This document shows, one piece after another, positions 8,570 to 16,995 of a stretch of 64,000 nt of DNA (within the stretch, counting starts at the first letter, position 1; each line of letters opens with the position of its first letter). A model generated the notes under the pieces. That model saw only the letters and a program-made list of their open reading frames with translations. It searched no databases and was not told where the DNA came from. Source of the stretch: Psychrobacillus antarcticus (GTDB lineage Bacteria > Bacillota > Bacilli > Bacillales_A > Planococcaceae); contig NZ_JAIZDB010000017.1 in the NCBI RefSeq assembly GCF_029533155.1, forward strand, positions 1 to 64,000. Reading direction: 5' to 3'. Made by a program: the position numbers and the translations under genes.

Positions 8570-9883
8570 ATGAAAAGAAAACTACTGGATAAGATAGAAA
8601 ATAGAGAAATTATAGTGGGGGTAGTTGGTCTAGGATACGTTGGCCTTCCTCTAGCTGTTGAAAAAGCGAAAGCTGGATACAAAACAATCGGTTTTGATGT
8701 TCAAGCAGAAAAAGTAAACATGGTTAATAATGGCGAAAACTATATTGGAGATGTAGTAGATACTGACCTTTCAGCATTAGTGGAAAAAGGGATGCTTTCT
8801 GCAACTTCTGACTTTAGTTTCATCAAAGACGTAGACTTTATCGCTATTTGTGTACCTACTCCGTTAGATGATTACCAACAACCGGATGTTAGTTATTTAG
8901 AAATTTCTTCCAAGGAAATTGCGAAATATTTAACAAAAGATACAATGGTAGTGCTTGAATCTACTACATACCCAGGTACAACAGAAGAATTAATCAAACC
9001 ATTATTAGAAAATGGTTCTGGTTTAGTTTGTGGTGAGGATTTCTATTTAGGTTTCTCTCCTGAGCGTGTAGATCCAGGTAATGCAATTTATAAAACAAAA
9101 AACACTCCTAAAGTAGTTGGTGCTATTGGTGCAGATGCAACAGAAGTAATTGCTGCAATGTACCGTGAAGTTTTAGATGGGGATGTACATACTGTTTCCT
9201 CTCCTGCTATTGCAGAAATGGAGAAAATTTTAGAAAACACATACCGCAATGTTAATATTGGTCTTGTGAATGAATTAGCGATTTTAAGTCACAAAATGGG
9301 CATTAATTTTTGGGAAGTTATTGATGCAGCAAAATCTAAGCCATATGGTTTCCAAGCGTTTTACCCTGGACCAGGTTTAGGAGGTCACTGTATTCCTTTA
9401 GATCCATATTATCTTTCATGGAAAGCGCGTGAGTTCGGATTCCATACTTCGATGATTGAATCTTCGATGATGGTTAATGACCGTATGCCAGAATACTGCG
9501 CAGAAAGAGCGAGTAAAATTTTAAACAGAGATAAAAAATCAATGAATGGATCTAATATTTTAATGTTAGGTGTTGCATATAAACAGGATATTGAAGATTT
9601 TAGAGAAAGTCCTGCTATTCGCGTTATTGAAGAACTAGAAAAAGAAGGCGCAAATGTAATTTACTACGATCCTTTCGTAGCGGAATACAAAGAAAAAGGC
9701 CAAGTGAAGAAAAGTGAACTAGAATTATCTGCCGAGTTACTATCAAGCGTCGATTTAGTAATTGTTACAACAGCACATACAAATGTTGATTATGCATTTG
9801 TTCAACAACATGCAAAATCTATCTTTGATACAAAAAATGCATTAAAAGAAGTAACAAATAGAGATAATATCGAACTATTATAA
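8570..9883 (+). CDS. UDP-N-acetylglucosamine 6-dehydrogenase, WbpA-like
   Basis: This 437-residue NAD-dependent nucleotide-sugar dehydrogenase oxidises C6 of a UDP-hexosamine to the uronate. The Rossmann motif is VVGLGYVGLPLA (18-29). The catalytic cysteine is Cys274 in GLGGHCIPLDPYYLSW, and GVAYKQDIEDFRESPA marks the C-terminal domain. The WbpA/WbpO-type HCIPLDPYYL and the following Gfo/Idh/MocA gene favour UDP-GlcNAc as substrate. It is translated with the next gene as a pair, 21 bases apart. Wall-polysaccharide synthesis is the likely role. Confidence 0.85.
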   Translation: MKRKLLDKIENREIIVGVVGLGYVGLPLAVEKAKAGYKTIGFDVQAEKVNMVNNGENYIGDVVDTDLSALVEKGMLSATSDFSFIKDVDFIAICVPTPLDDYQQPDVSYLEISSKEIAKYLTKDTMVVLESTTYPGTTEELIKPLLENGSGLVCGEDFYLGFSPERVDPGNAIYKTKNTPKVVGAIGADATEVIAAMYREVLDGDVHTVSSPAIAEMEKILENTYRNVNIGLVNELAILSHKMGINFWEVIDAAKSKPYGFQAFYPGPGLGGHCIPLDPYYLSWKAREFGFHTSMIESSMMVNDRMPEYCAERASKILNRDKKSMNGSNILMLGVAYKQDIEDFRESPAIRVIEELEKEGANVIYYDPFVAEYKEKGQVKKSELELSAELLSSVDLVIVTTAHTNVDYAFVQQHAKSIFDTKNALKEVTNRDNIELL

Positions 9884-9904
9884 GAAATAAGGGGTGGCAA
9901 ATAC

Positions 9905-10984
9905 ATGAGTTTAACATATGCAATTATTGGTTGCGGTAGAATCTCACCAAACCATATCGCCGCAGCAATTGAAAATAAATTAGATATCGTTGCAATATGT
10001 GATATCGATCCATCTAAAATGGACGAAACCATTTCAAATTTCGACCTACCGAATACGGTGAAAAAATATACTGATTATAAAGAAATGCTTGAAGCTGAAA
10101 AGCCAGGACTGATTGGTATATGTACAGAGAGTGGAAATCATGGTCGAATCGCATTGGATTGCATAGAAGCAGGTAGCAACCTAATTATCGAAAAACCGAT
10201 TGCACTTTCATTAGAAGACGCAGACCAAATTATTGCATTAGCAAAAGAGAAAAATATAAAAGTAAGTGCTTGTCACCAAAACCGTTTCAATAAATCAATT
10301 CAAAAAATGCGCGAAGCAGTCGAAGAAGGACGTTTTGGTAAATTACTTCACGGAACAGCTCATATTCGTTGGAATCGTGGAGAAGATTACTACACGCAAG
10401 CACCATGGCGCGGTACATGGGAGCAAGACGGTGGTGCTCTGATGAATCAATGTATCCATAATATTGATCTATTACGTTGGATGATGGGTGACGAAATCGT
10501 CGAAGTTGTTGGCATGACAGATAATATGATGCATGGATTTATCGAAGCAGAGGATTTAGGTATGGCATTAGTCCGATTTGCTAATGGTAGTTACGGTATG
10601 ATCGAAGGTACAACGAATGTTTATCCGAAAAATTTAGAGGAAACTCTTTATGTATTTGGGGAACAAGGTACAGTTAAAATTGGTGGGAAATCGGTAAATA
10701 TCATTGAAGAATGGATGTTTGCAGATAACAAAGATAACGCAGATGAAGTGAAAGAAAAGTATCATGAAAACCCACCATCTGTATATGGGTTTGGTCATAC
10801 TCCATTGTATGCGGATGTAATTGACGCGATCCAAAACGATAGAGCTCCTTATGTAACAGCAGAAGATGGAAGAAGGGCACTTGAACTTGTGCTTGCGATC
10901 TACAAATCTGCAGCAGAAGGAAAAAGCGTTAAGCTTCCATTAGAAAAATGTAGTACGTTAGATTTTAAGGGTAGGTTTGATTGA
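9905..10984 (+). CDS. Gfo/Idh/MocA oxidoreductase, WbpB-like UDP-GlcNAcA 3-dehydrogenase
   Basis: This 359-residue NAD(P)-dependent oxidoreductase has an N-terminal Rossmann fold (AIIGCGRISPNHIAA) and EKPIALS with the conserved catalytic Lys. MNQCIHNIDLLRWM carries the His/Asp pair used by WbpB/WlbA. In known pathways WbpB oxidises C3 of UDP-GlcNAc uronate, leading to diacetamido uronic acids. The partner transaminase and acetyltransferase (WbpE, WbpD) are not in this window. The ribosome site is AAGGGGTGG. A terminator-bearing repeat starts about ten bases past the stop. Confidence 0.82.
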   Translation: MSLTYAIIGCGRISPNHIAAAIENKLDIVAICDIDPSKMDETISNFDLPNTVKKYTDYKEMLEAEKPGLIGICTESGNHGRIALDCIEAGSNLIIEKPIALSLEDADQIIALAKEKNIKVSACHQNRFNKSIQKMREAVEEGRFGKLLHGTAHIRWNRGEDYYTQAPWRGTWEQDGGALMNQCIHNIDLLRWMMGDEIVEVVGMTDNMMHGFIEAEDLGMALVRFANGSYGMIEGTTNVYPKNLEETLYVFGEQGTVKIGGKSVNIIEEWMFADNKDNADEVKEKYHENPPSVYGFGHTPLYADVIDAIQNDRAPYVTAEDGRRALELVLAIYKSAAEGKSVKLPLEKCSTLDFKGRFD

Positions 10985-10993
10985 AGCGAAAGC

Positions 10994-11089
10994 TACCCTG
11001 TTCAGAAAACTATTCTGACAACTAAGTGAATTCGCACACCCTCTCTGCTAGAGGGTGTGTTTTTTGTGTCCCTGTGTAAGAAACAATTC
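10994..11089 (+). repeat. Composite repeat: terminator hairpin plus GTCCCTGTG half-palindrome
   Basis: The unit is CCCTG..AGAAAACTATTCTGACAA, then a strong terminator (CACACCCTCT at 11035-11044, loop CTGCT, AGAGGGTGTG at 11050-11059, T-run), then GTCCCTGTGTAAGAAACAAT. The same order occurs at 14279-14405 and 28902-29031. Here it ends the WbpA/WbpB-like transcript. Confidence 0.75.
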
Positions 11090-11683
11090 ATACTTGCTTT
11101 AGAAATTGGTACTTTTCAAAACTGTACAAATTTTAACAGTTTCACCTCACCGAAAGTACCGTCAAGAAAATTAAGCAGTTTACACAAAGTAAGTGTAATC
11201 AATTTTCCTCAATAAAGTTTGAACATTTACTTCGGGGAAACAAAGTGTTTGTACTTCACGCTTTATTTATTTATTTATTTATTTATTTATTTTCTCCAAA
11301 GGACATTATCTGAAAAACGCATGCGAGTAATAGAAAAAATCTAGTTTGTGATCGTAAAAAAAGTACCCGAGAATTAATTGAAATTAATTGTAGTATAATG
11401 ACCTGTTTTATAGCGAAATTAGATGTCTGCATAATGTATACTAAGTATTATTTTTGTTGACCAATTTAATATTTTCATTTACCTATATGATTGTCGTTAT
11501 AAACTCGATATTATTAATGAATGGTCGAATATTCCGTGTTTGGTATGTAAATAAGACCTATTTTAATTTACTAAATTATTACAATATTTTCATTGTCATA
11601 GGTTGTTCCATAGTTTATTGTTAGGGAGGGACTTATTGAGTAAAAATTGGGTGAAAATAATCTATTTAAACAGGAGTGAAACG
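11090..11683. other. Long leader region with TTTA microsatellite
   Basis: This AT-rich region before the nucleotidase gene contains seven TTTA units at 11262-11289. I see no gene. The start codon at 11684 is preceded by AGGAGTG at 11672-11678. An upstream in-frame ATG at 11603 would put about 27 residues ahead of the signal peptide and is not used. Confidence 0.5.
11262..11293. repeat. Tetranucleotide microsatellite (TTTA)7
   Basis: Seven uninterrupted TTTA copies are followed by TTTT. The tract lies about 390 bases before the wall-anchored nucleotidase gene. Copy-number change by slippage is possible, but its effect on expression is unknown. Confidence 0.8.
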
Positions 11684-14278
11684 ATGAAGAAGAACACGTT
11701 CAAAAAAACAATAGTAGCTGCAGCTTTAGCAACGTCTTTATTAGCTGGTACGAATGTAAGTTTTGCGAGTAGCTCGATGCAAGACGTAGTGGATCAAGCG
11801 AGAAAAGATATGAAGAATGCAGCTTATGCATATGTTGTTCCTGCTCAGGGTGGCAAGCTTGCTACAAGTAAAGAGTTGTATCCGGCACTCAATAAAGCTA
11901 AAGAAAATTATGTGAAAGCAAAGGTAGCTATCACGAAATCTAATGCAAAAAATAAAGCCGCTTTACTAAAAGATTTAAACGATCTTTATAACGAGCGTGT
12001 AACAAAAGGAATTATCCCTTATATTGATGCATATAACTATGCGGATAAATACTTAACTCCTATTATGAATGATCTTAAAAAAGCAGAAGCTGTAAAGGAT
12101 TGGGCGAAGGTTGAGACTTTGTATCATAAACTTTCTGTTCAACTGAAAAGCCGTACATCTATTCTTTATCGTTTTTCTGGTAAAGCACCAAGAGATTTGT
12201 TGTTAGACCAATATAAAGAACCGGCAAATGCGAAGCGTGATCAGCTTATGGTACCTGTTACTGTTTATATGAAGGTTGTGCAGGCAGAAAAATTATTAGC
12301 AGCTGGCAATACTGTCGAAGCTAAGAAGGTAATCGATACGATTGCACCTTTATTGGATAGACTTCCTACTGCTAGTTCATATCCAATGGTAGAAGATTTA
12401 TTGAAAAAATTAGAAGTAGTTATTAAAGCATCAGGTACAGATTCAGTTTCAAAAGATGCAGTGTCGCTTCGGATTTTAGGTACTTCTGATATTCATACAA
12501 ATATCGTGAACTATGATTATTACAAAGATACAGAGTCTAATAGTCTAGGTCTTGCGAAAACTGCAACGCTTATTAAGAATGCACGTGCAGAAAATAGCAG
12601 TTCGTTATTATTCGATAATGGGGATGCAATTCAAGGAACTCCACTAGGTTCTTACAAGCAAGCTGTAGATAAATTAGTAGATGGGGAAGAACATCCATCT
12701 GTAACAGCAATGGAATTGTTAGAATACGATGGTGCGACTTTTGGTAACCATGAATTTAACTACGGTTTAGATTATTTAGATGAAGTAATGGACGATGCAA
12801 ACTTCCCATATGTCAATGCGAATGTTCAAGACGCAAAAACGGGTAAATTAATGTATGAACCATATGCGTTAATAAAACAAGAAGTAGTAGATGCAGAAGG
12901 CGACAAGTCAACGATAACCGTTGGGGTCACTGGTATTGTTCCTCCTCAAATTCTAAAGTGGGATAAATCTCATTTAGAAGGAAAAGTAAAGGTTCAAGAT
13001 TCTGTACAAGCTGTGGAAGCTATTATTCCTCAAATGAAAAAAGCAGGAGCAGACGTAGTTGTAGTTCTTTCTCACTCTGGCCTTGGAGATACAAAGCATG
13101 AGGTTGGAGAAGAGGATGTAACGTATTTACTGACGAAAGTTGAAGGTGTAGATGCCATTATTACTGGACATGCACATCAAGTGTTCCCTGGTAAAGTGGA
13201 TGCTTCTTTAACAAATGTTGATATCAATAACGGTACGATTAACGGCGTTCCTGTTGTAATGCCTGGTAAATTCGGTAGCCATTTAGGTGTTATTGACTTA
13301 ACGTTGGAGAAAAAAGGCGACGTTTGGAACGTAACAAAGTCTAAAGCAGAAGTTCGTACAATTGCTAAGGACGCAACGGATGTTGACCAGACGATTGTAA
13401 ATGCAGTAAAGGAAGCACATGAAGGAACGATTAAATACGTGCGCCAAGCAGTTGGAACTACAACAGCTGACATCCATAGTTATTTCTCACAAGTACAGGA
13501 TGATCCATCTATCCAAATCGTAACAAACGCTCAAACTGAGTATGTGAAAAAGAAACTAAAAGGTACAGCAAATGAAACACTTCCAGTCCTCTCTGCAGGA
13601 GCTCCATTTAAAGCCGGAACAAGAAGTGATCCAGAATACTACACTTACGTACCAAAAGGTGAATTAGCAATTAAAAACGTAGCTGACTTATATTTATACG
13701 ACAACACAGTAGCAATTGTTAAAGTTAATGGAGCAGACGTAAAAGAATGGTTGGAAATGTCCGCGGGCCAATTCAACCAAATCGATGCAACAAAGACTGG
13801 CGATCAACAGCTTATCAATACAGACTTCCGCTCATATAACTATGACGTAATTGATGGTGTAACATACGAAATTGATGTGACGAAACCAGCAAAATATGAT
13901 GCAGATGGAAATCTTAAAAATGAAGGCACATCACGTATTAAAAACTTACAATACGATGGTAAACCAATCGATTTAAAACAAGAATTCATCGTAGCAACAA
14001 ACAACTACCGTGCAAATGGAACATTCCCAGGCGTACGCAATGCAACAGCGATTGAAATCTATCCAGATGAAAACCGTCAAACGATTATCGAATACATTCT
14101 TGCAGAGAAAACAATCGATCCATCGGCTGACGGCAACTGGAAATTCGCACCATTACCAGCAAACGCAACAATCGTATTCGAATCCTCTAAACAAGCAGAA
14201 AAAGTAATCCCTGCTGACGGGAGTATTAAGTATGTGGGTGAGGGTACTGATGGGTTTGGGAAGTATTCTATAAAGTGA
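11684..14278 (+). CDS. Secreted 5'-nucleotidase/cyclic phosphodiesterase with SbsC-type wall-binding domain
   Basis: The protein has 864 residues from ATG 11684. A signal peptide ends near VSFAS. Residues about 30-255 form an alpha-helical domain that closely recalls the N-terminal wall-binding domain of S-layer protein SbsC, with YIDAYNYA, YHKL..LKSRTSILYR and PRDLL at matching positions. A metallophosphoesterase follows: Asp269-x-His271 in TSDIHTNI, GNHE (354-357) and ITGHAHQVF, then the 5'-nucleotidase C-terminal domain. It probably hydrolyses extracellular nucleotides while bound to the secondary wall polymer. There are no SLH or LPXTG anchors. The domain pairing is unusual. Confidence 0.88.
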   Translation: MKKNTFKKTIVAAALATSLLAGTNVSFASSSMQDVVDQARKDMKNAAYAYVVPAQGGKLATSKELYPALNKAKENYVKAKVAITKSNAKNKAALLKDLNDLYNERVTKGIIPYIDAYNYADKYLTPIMNDLKKAEAVKDWAKVETLYHKLSVQLKSRTSILYRFSGKAPRDLLLDQYKEPANAKRDQLMVPVTVYMKVVQAEKLLAAGNTVEAKKVIDTIAPLLDRLPTASSYPMVEDLLKKLEVVIKASGTDSVSKDAVSLRILGTSDIHTNIVNYDYYKDTESNSLGLAKTATLIKNARAENSSSLLFDNGDAIQGTPLGSYKQAVDKLVDGEEHPSVTAMELLEYDGATFGNHEFNYGLDYLDEVMDDANFPYVNANVQDAKTGKLMYEPYALIKQEVVDAEGDKSTITVGVTGIVPPQILKWDKSHLEGKVKVQDSVQAVEAIIPQMKKAGADVVVVLSHSGLGDTKHEVGEEDVTYLLTKVEGVDAIITGHAHQVFPGKVDASLTNVDINNGTINGVPVVMPGKFGSHLGVIDLTLEKKGDVWNVTKSKAEVRTIAKDATDVDQTIVNAVKEAHEGTIKYVRQAVGTTTADIHSYFSQVQDDPSIQIVTNAQTEYVKKKLKGTANETLPVLSAGAPFKAGTRSDPEYYTYVPKGELAIKNVADLYLYDNTVAIVKVNGADVKEWLEMSAGQFNQIDATKTGDQQLINTDFRSYNYDVIDGVTYEIDVTKPAKYDADGNLKNEGTSRIKNLQYDGKPIDLKQEFIVATNNYRANGTFPGVRNATAIEIYPDENRQTIIEYILAEKTIDPSADGNWKFAPLPANATIVFESSKQAEKVIPADGSIKYVGEGTDGFGKYSIK

Positions 14279-14405
14279 CCCTGCGAAGAAAACAATTCTG
14301 ACAATTTGACATAAGTCGCACACTCTCTAGCTTTCTGCTGGAGGGTGTGTTTTTTTGTCCCTGTGTAAGAAACAATTGCGAATAGTTTCTTACACAGGGA
14401 CAAAA
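14279..14405 (+). repeat. Composite repeat with terminator and full 21-bp palindrome
   Basis: The unit begins right at the nucleotidase stop (TGACCCTG). It contains CACACTCTC..GAGGGTGTG with a T-run, then a perfect palindrome whose 21-base arms lie at 14353-14373 and 14385-14405. The first hairpin probably terminates the nucleotidase transcript. Confidence 0.8.
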
Positions 14406-14435
14406 GAATTCGAACTATTCTATTAATATTAGACA

Positions 14436-14464
14436 TTGACTTGTGTATCCCTCAAATCTATGAT
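14436..14464 (+). promoter_or_regulatory. Candidate SigA promoter of the MetX-like pseudogene
   Basis: TTGACT (14436-14441), 17 bases, TATGAT (14459-14464). The decayed gene starts 70 bases further on behind GGGGG. Confidence 0.5.
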
Positions 14465-14534
14465 TATAATAGATGCGCATTATTCAATTAGTCACCTTGA
14501 ACTACATTTTGAAGTAGAAGGGGGGAAATGGTTA

Positions 14535-14960
14535 ATGATTAAAAATGATTTTTATTCACAGGAGAATGTAGGACCTTTCGAAGTTTATAATTTAGGAGAT
14601 TTTGAATTAGAAGATGGCGGAATCATCCCAGATTTGAAATTGGCTTAAAACACGCATGGCGAGTTAAACAGTGAAAAAGATAATGTGATTGTTATTCCAA
14701 CTTGGTTTTCTGGCATAAGTAAAGATTATGAAACTTATATTGGTGTAGACAGAGCTTTAAATCCGAATGAATACTTTATGTTTTTCCCGGTAAGAGACTG
14801 TGAAGCAGAGCAAAAACTGATTCCAAACAGTGAACTAAAAGTAATAAATAGTATTTGCGGCCATTTCGGACTTTTTGGAGGAGATGGAGCAGATTACCAT
14901 AACCAAATAGATGCCTATTTAAATGAGCTTCTTGCCATAAATGTGGTAGAGGCGGTTTAG
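14535..14960 (+). pseudogene. Decayed MetX-like alpha/beta hydrolase
   Basis: One reading frame holds two separated pieces of a homoserine-acetyltransferase-like protein. The first (LGDFELEDGGIIPDLKLA) stops at a TAA at 14646-14648 where the family has a Tyr or Lys codon. The same frame continues THGELNSEKDNVIVIPTWFSG and then jumps from the N-terminal third straight to the C-terminal end (ELKVINSICGHFG..YHNQIDAYLNELL). So there is one nonsense mutation and an in-frame loss of roughly 200 residues, including the nucleophile region. The product would be inactive. Confidence 0.75.
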
Positions 14961-14965
14961 TGAAA

Positions 14966-15010
14966 TGTCCCTGTGTAAGAAATAATTCCGAATTGTTTCT
15001 TACACAGGGT
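14966..15010. repeat. Short palindromic repeat copy
   Basis: CCCTGTGTAAGAAA at 14969 pairs with TTTCTTACACAGGG ending at 15009, with a nearly palindromic middle. It directly follows the MetX-like remnant. Confidence 0.8.
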
Positions 15011-15117
15011 AATATTTTGTAACTGAAACTTCACGTTTTGTATACACTATAGACACATAACTATGTAGTAAAGTGTAATAGTATATAGTACAATAGTTTT
15101 ATAGAGGAGTGGTTAAT

Positions 15118-15675
15118 TTGACGGATAAAAGTGCTGTTTATATTCCAGAGAACCCAGTTTCGCGATTCTTATTTAGTGATACTCGTTCTGCGGTTATTTG
15201 GTTAATCATCCGACTTTATGTCGGTTATAAATGGTTGACAGCTGGATGGGGAAAATTAAACAATGATGCTTGGACAGGAGAAAATGCTGGAGCTGCAATT
15301 ACGGGCTTTGTGAAGGGTGCACTTGCAAAATCACAAGAAGGCGCAGATGTGGCTGGATGGTATGCAACTTTCTTGGAAAACACTGTACTACCAAATGCCA
15401 AGTTGTTTTCCTACGTAGTAGCAATTGGAGAGGTATTAGTAGGATTGGGCTTAGTGTTCGGCTTACTTACTGGTATTGCAGCCTTTTTCGGTGCTCTCAT
15501 GAACGTAAGTTTTCTGTTTGCTGGAACGCTTAGTGTTAATCCATTGCTATTCATCTTGGCTACTTGGTTAGTACTTGCTTGGAAAGTAGCAGGATGGTAC
15601 GGATTGGATCGCTGGGCACTGCCATTATTAGGTACCCCTTGGAAGAGTAAAAAGAATAGTTCGCCGCCTCAGTAG
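15118..15675 (+). CDS. DoxX family membrane protein
   Basis: This protein of about 185 residues has four hydrophobic segments and the DoxX/DoxD pattern (IIRLYVGYKWLTAGWGKL; VAIGEVLVGLGLVFGLLTG). TTG at 15118 is chosen because GAGGAG (15104-15109) is eight bases upstream; GTG at 15109 touches that site. Family members sit in the membrane and some link to thiosulfate or quinone oxidation, but the role here is unknown. It stands alone between two palindromic repeats. Confidence 0.82.
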   Translation: MTDKSAVYIPENPVSRFLFSDTRSAVIWLIIRLYVGYKWLTAGWGKLNNDAWTGENAGAAITGFVKGALAKSQEGADVAGWYATFLENTVLPNAKLFSYVVAIGEVLVGLGLVFGLLTGIAAFFGALMNVSFLFAGTLSVNPLLFILATWLVLAWKVAGWYGLDRWALPLLGTPWKSKKNSSPPQ

Positions 15676-15679
15676 GTTT

Positions 15680-15722
15680 GAAAGCCAGAAGAAAAATTTC
15701 ATATTTTTCTTCTGGCTTTTTT
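15680..15722 (+). terminator. Terminator of DoxX gene
   Basis: AAAGCCAGAAGAAAAAT pairs with ATTTTTCTTCTGGCTTT around TTCAT and runs into eight T. Confidence 0.9.
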
Positions 15723-15773
15723 TTGTCCCTGTGTAAGAAACAATTCGAAATTGTTTCTTACACAGGGACAAAA
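15721..15773. repeat. Perfect 25-bp-arm palindrome
   Basis: This is the best-preserved copy of the short palindrome: arms 15721-15745 and 15749-15773 match perfectly around CGA. Outer T and A runs mean it could also terminate transcription on both strands. Confidence 0.9.
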
Positions 15774-15853
15774 AAAACAGTTGTGCTATTTCATTATTCA
15801 TGTAATATGCAATATATAGAAAAATTAACTATTAGTTGTGATGGGGGATGACG

Positions 15854-16936
15854 ATGTTTGATTTAGAGGTTTTAGGGCCACAAATTGTGAAGGAGCTTTC
15901 AACGCTTATTGAACAAAGTGTAGTAGTTACAGATCGCACCGGATTCATCATAGCTAGTACAGATCCTCAGCGGTTGAATACTTTTCATGAAGGGGCTTCG
16001 CTATCGATTAAGAATCTTAAACAATTACATATGACTGAAGAAATGTGTAAAAAGTTAAAAGGTGTTAGGCCTGGGATGGTTATGCCGATTGTAATTGAAG
16101 ATCAAGCAATTGGTGTTATTGGGATAACGGGTACACCTAAAACAGTGGAAAAGTATGCAAAGCTTGTTAAGAAGGTAGTAGAACTTTTTGTAACTGACTT
16201 TTTATCTCGTCAACAAAGAGAGAGATCGGTTAGAGAACTTGAGTATTTTGTGTCCGATTATTTTTTAAAGAAGCTGTCTGACTTAGAGACAACGAAGAAA
16301 GCTAAATTATTGGGGTTTCCTATTGAGAACTTTTGCCGCATTGCGATTTTACAGGGGAGCCAGTATATTGATCAAGAAGTTGTAGAGCGGATGAAAAATA
16401 ACCAGACCATTCATCCAGAATTAATGATTGTCCGCTCTGGGTTAGGGCAATTAATCTTTTTTATACCAGAGGTGGAGAAAAATCAACTAATGTCTTCTTT
16501 TGAGAGAATGGAGATGCAGTTAATGAAGGTATACGAAGATTTTCAGCCAATTGGCATAGGACAGGCCGGAGATTTGAAACGCTCTTTTTTACAGGCACAG
16601 ACTGCTATTAATATTTCTATCAGACAGAAGAAAATCGTTTTTGAGGAAGACCTCAAGTTGGAACTTCTATACTATGAGCTTTCCGATGATTGTATTAAGA
16701 CTTTTGTAAGTAGAACGATTGAGCCGATATTAGAGGATAAGGAGCTATTTGATACATTGGAAGTGTATTTTAATGACAATGGAGGTCTACAGGAAATCGC
16801 TGATAAACTATTTATACATAAGAATACATTGAAGTATCGGTTATCTAAGATTGAAAGTTTGCTTTCTATTCAAATGTCTAATCGGGCCCATCTAGCGGAA
16901 ATTTATACAGCTTATCGACTTTATAAACGAGTCTAA
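15854..16936 (+). CDS. CdaR/PucR family transcriptional regulator
   Basis: This protein of about 360 residues has an N-terminal sugar-diacid-recognition domain (about 1-130: QSVVVTDRTGFIIASTD, MPIVIEDQAIGVIGITG), a middle GGDEF-like remnant and a C-terminal PucR HTH (IADKLFIHKNTLKYRLSKIESLL). ATG 15854 has GGGGG six bases before it; ATG 15848 directly touches that run. In Bacillus subtilis the CdaR-type YsfB gene neighbours the glcD/glcF homologues ysfC/ysfD, and here GlcD and GlcF also lie downstream. It probably activates the operon at 18092 in response to a hydroxyacid. Confidence 0.85.
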   Translation: MFDLEVLGPQIVKELSTLIEQSVVVTDRTGFIIASTDPQRLNTFHEGASLSIKNLKQLHMTEEMCKKLKGVRPGMVMPIVIEDQAIGVIGITGTPKTVEKYAKLVKKVVELFVTDFLSRQQRERSVRELEYFVSDYFLKKLSDLETTKKAKLLGFPIENFCRIAILQGSQYIDQEVVERMKNNQTIHPELMIVRSGLGQLIFFIPEVEKNQLMSSFERMEMQLMKVYEDFQPIGIGQAGDLKRSFLQAQTAINISIRQKKIVFEEDLKLELLYYELSDDCIKTFVSRTIEPILEDKELFDTLEVYFNDNGGLQEIADKLFIHKNTLKYRLSKIESLLSIQMSNRAHLAEIYTAYRLYKRV

Positions 16937-16958
16937 TCTGCGTAAACCAATACAGATT

Positions 16959-16990
16959 TAAAAACCATGAATTTAAAATCATGGTTTTTT
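16959..16990 (+). terminator. Terminator of CdaR-type regulator gene
   Basis: AAAACCATGA (16961-16970) pairs with TCATGGTTTT (16979-16988), followed by more T. Confidence 0.8.
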
Positions 16991-16995
16991 TGTTC

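Noticed and set aside
11684-12450. S-layer protein
   Set aside because: Only the N-terminal wall-binding domain resembles SbsC; the rest is a nucleotidase, so it is not a lattice-forming protein.
15721-15773. CRISPR repeat
   Set aside because: Copies are scattered between genes with no regular spacers; they are interspersed palindromes.
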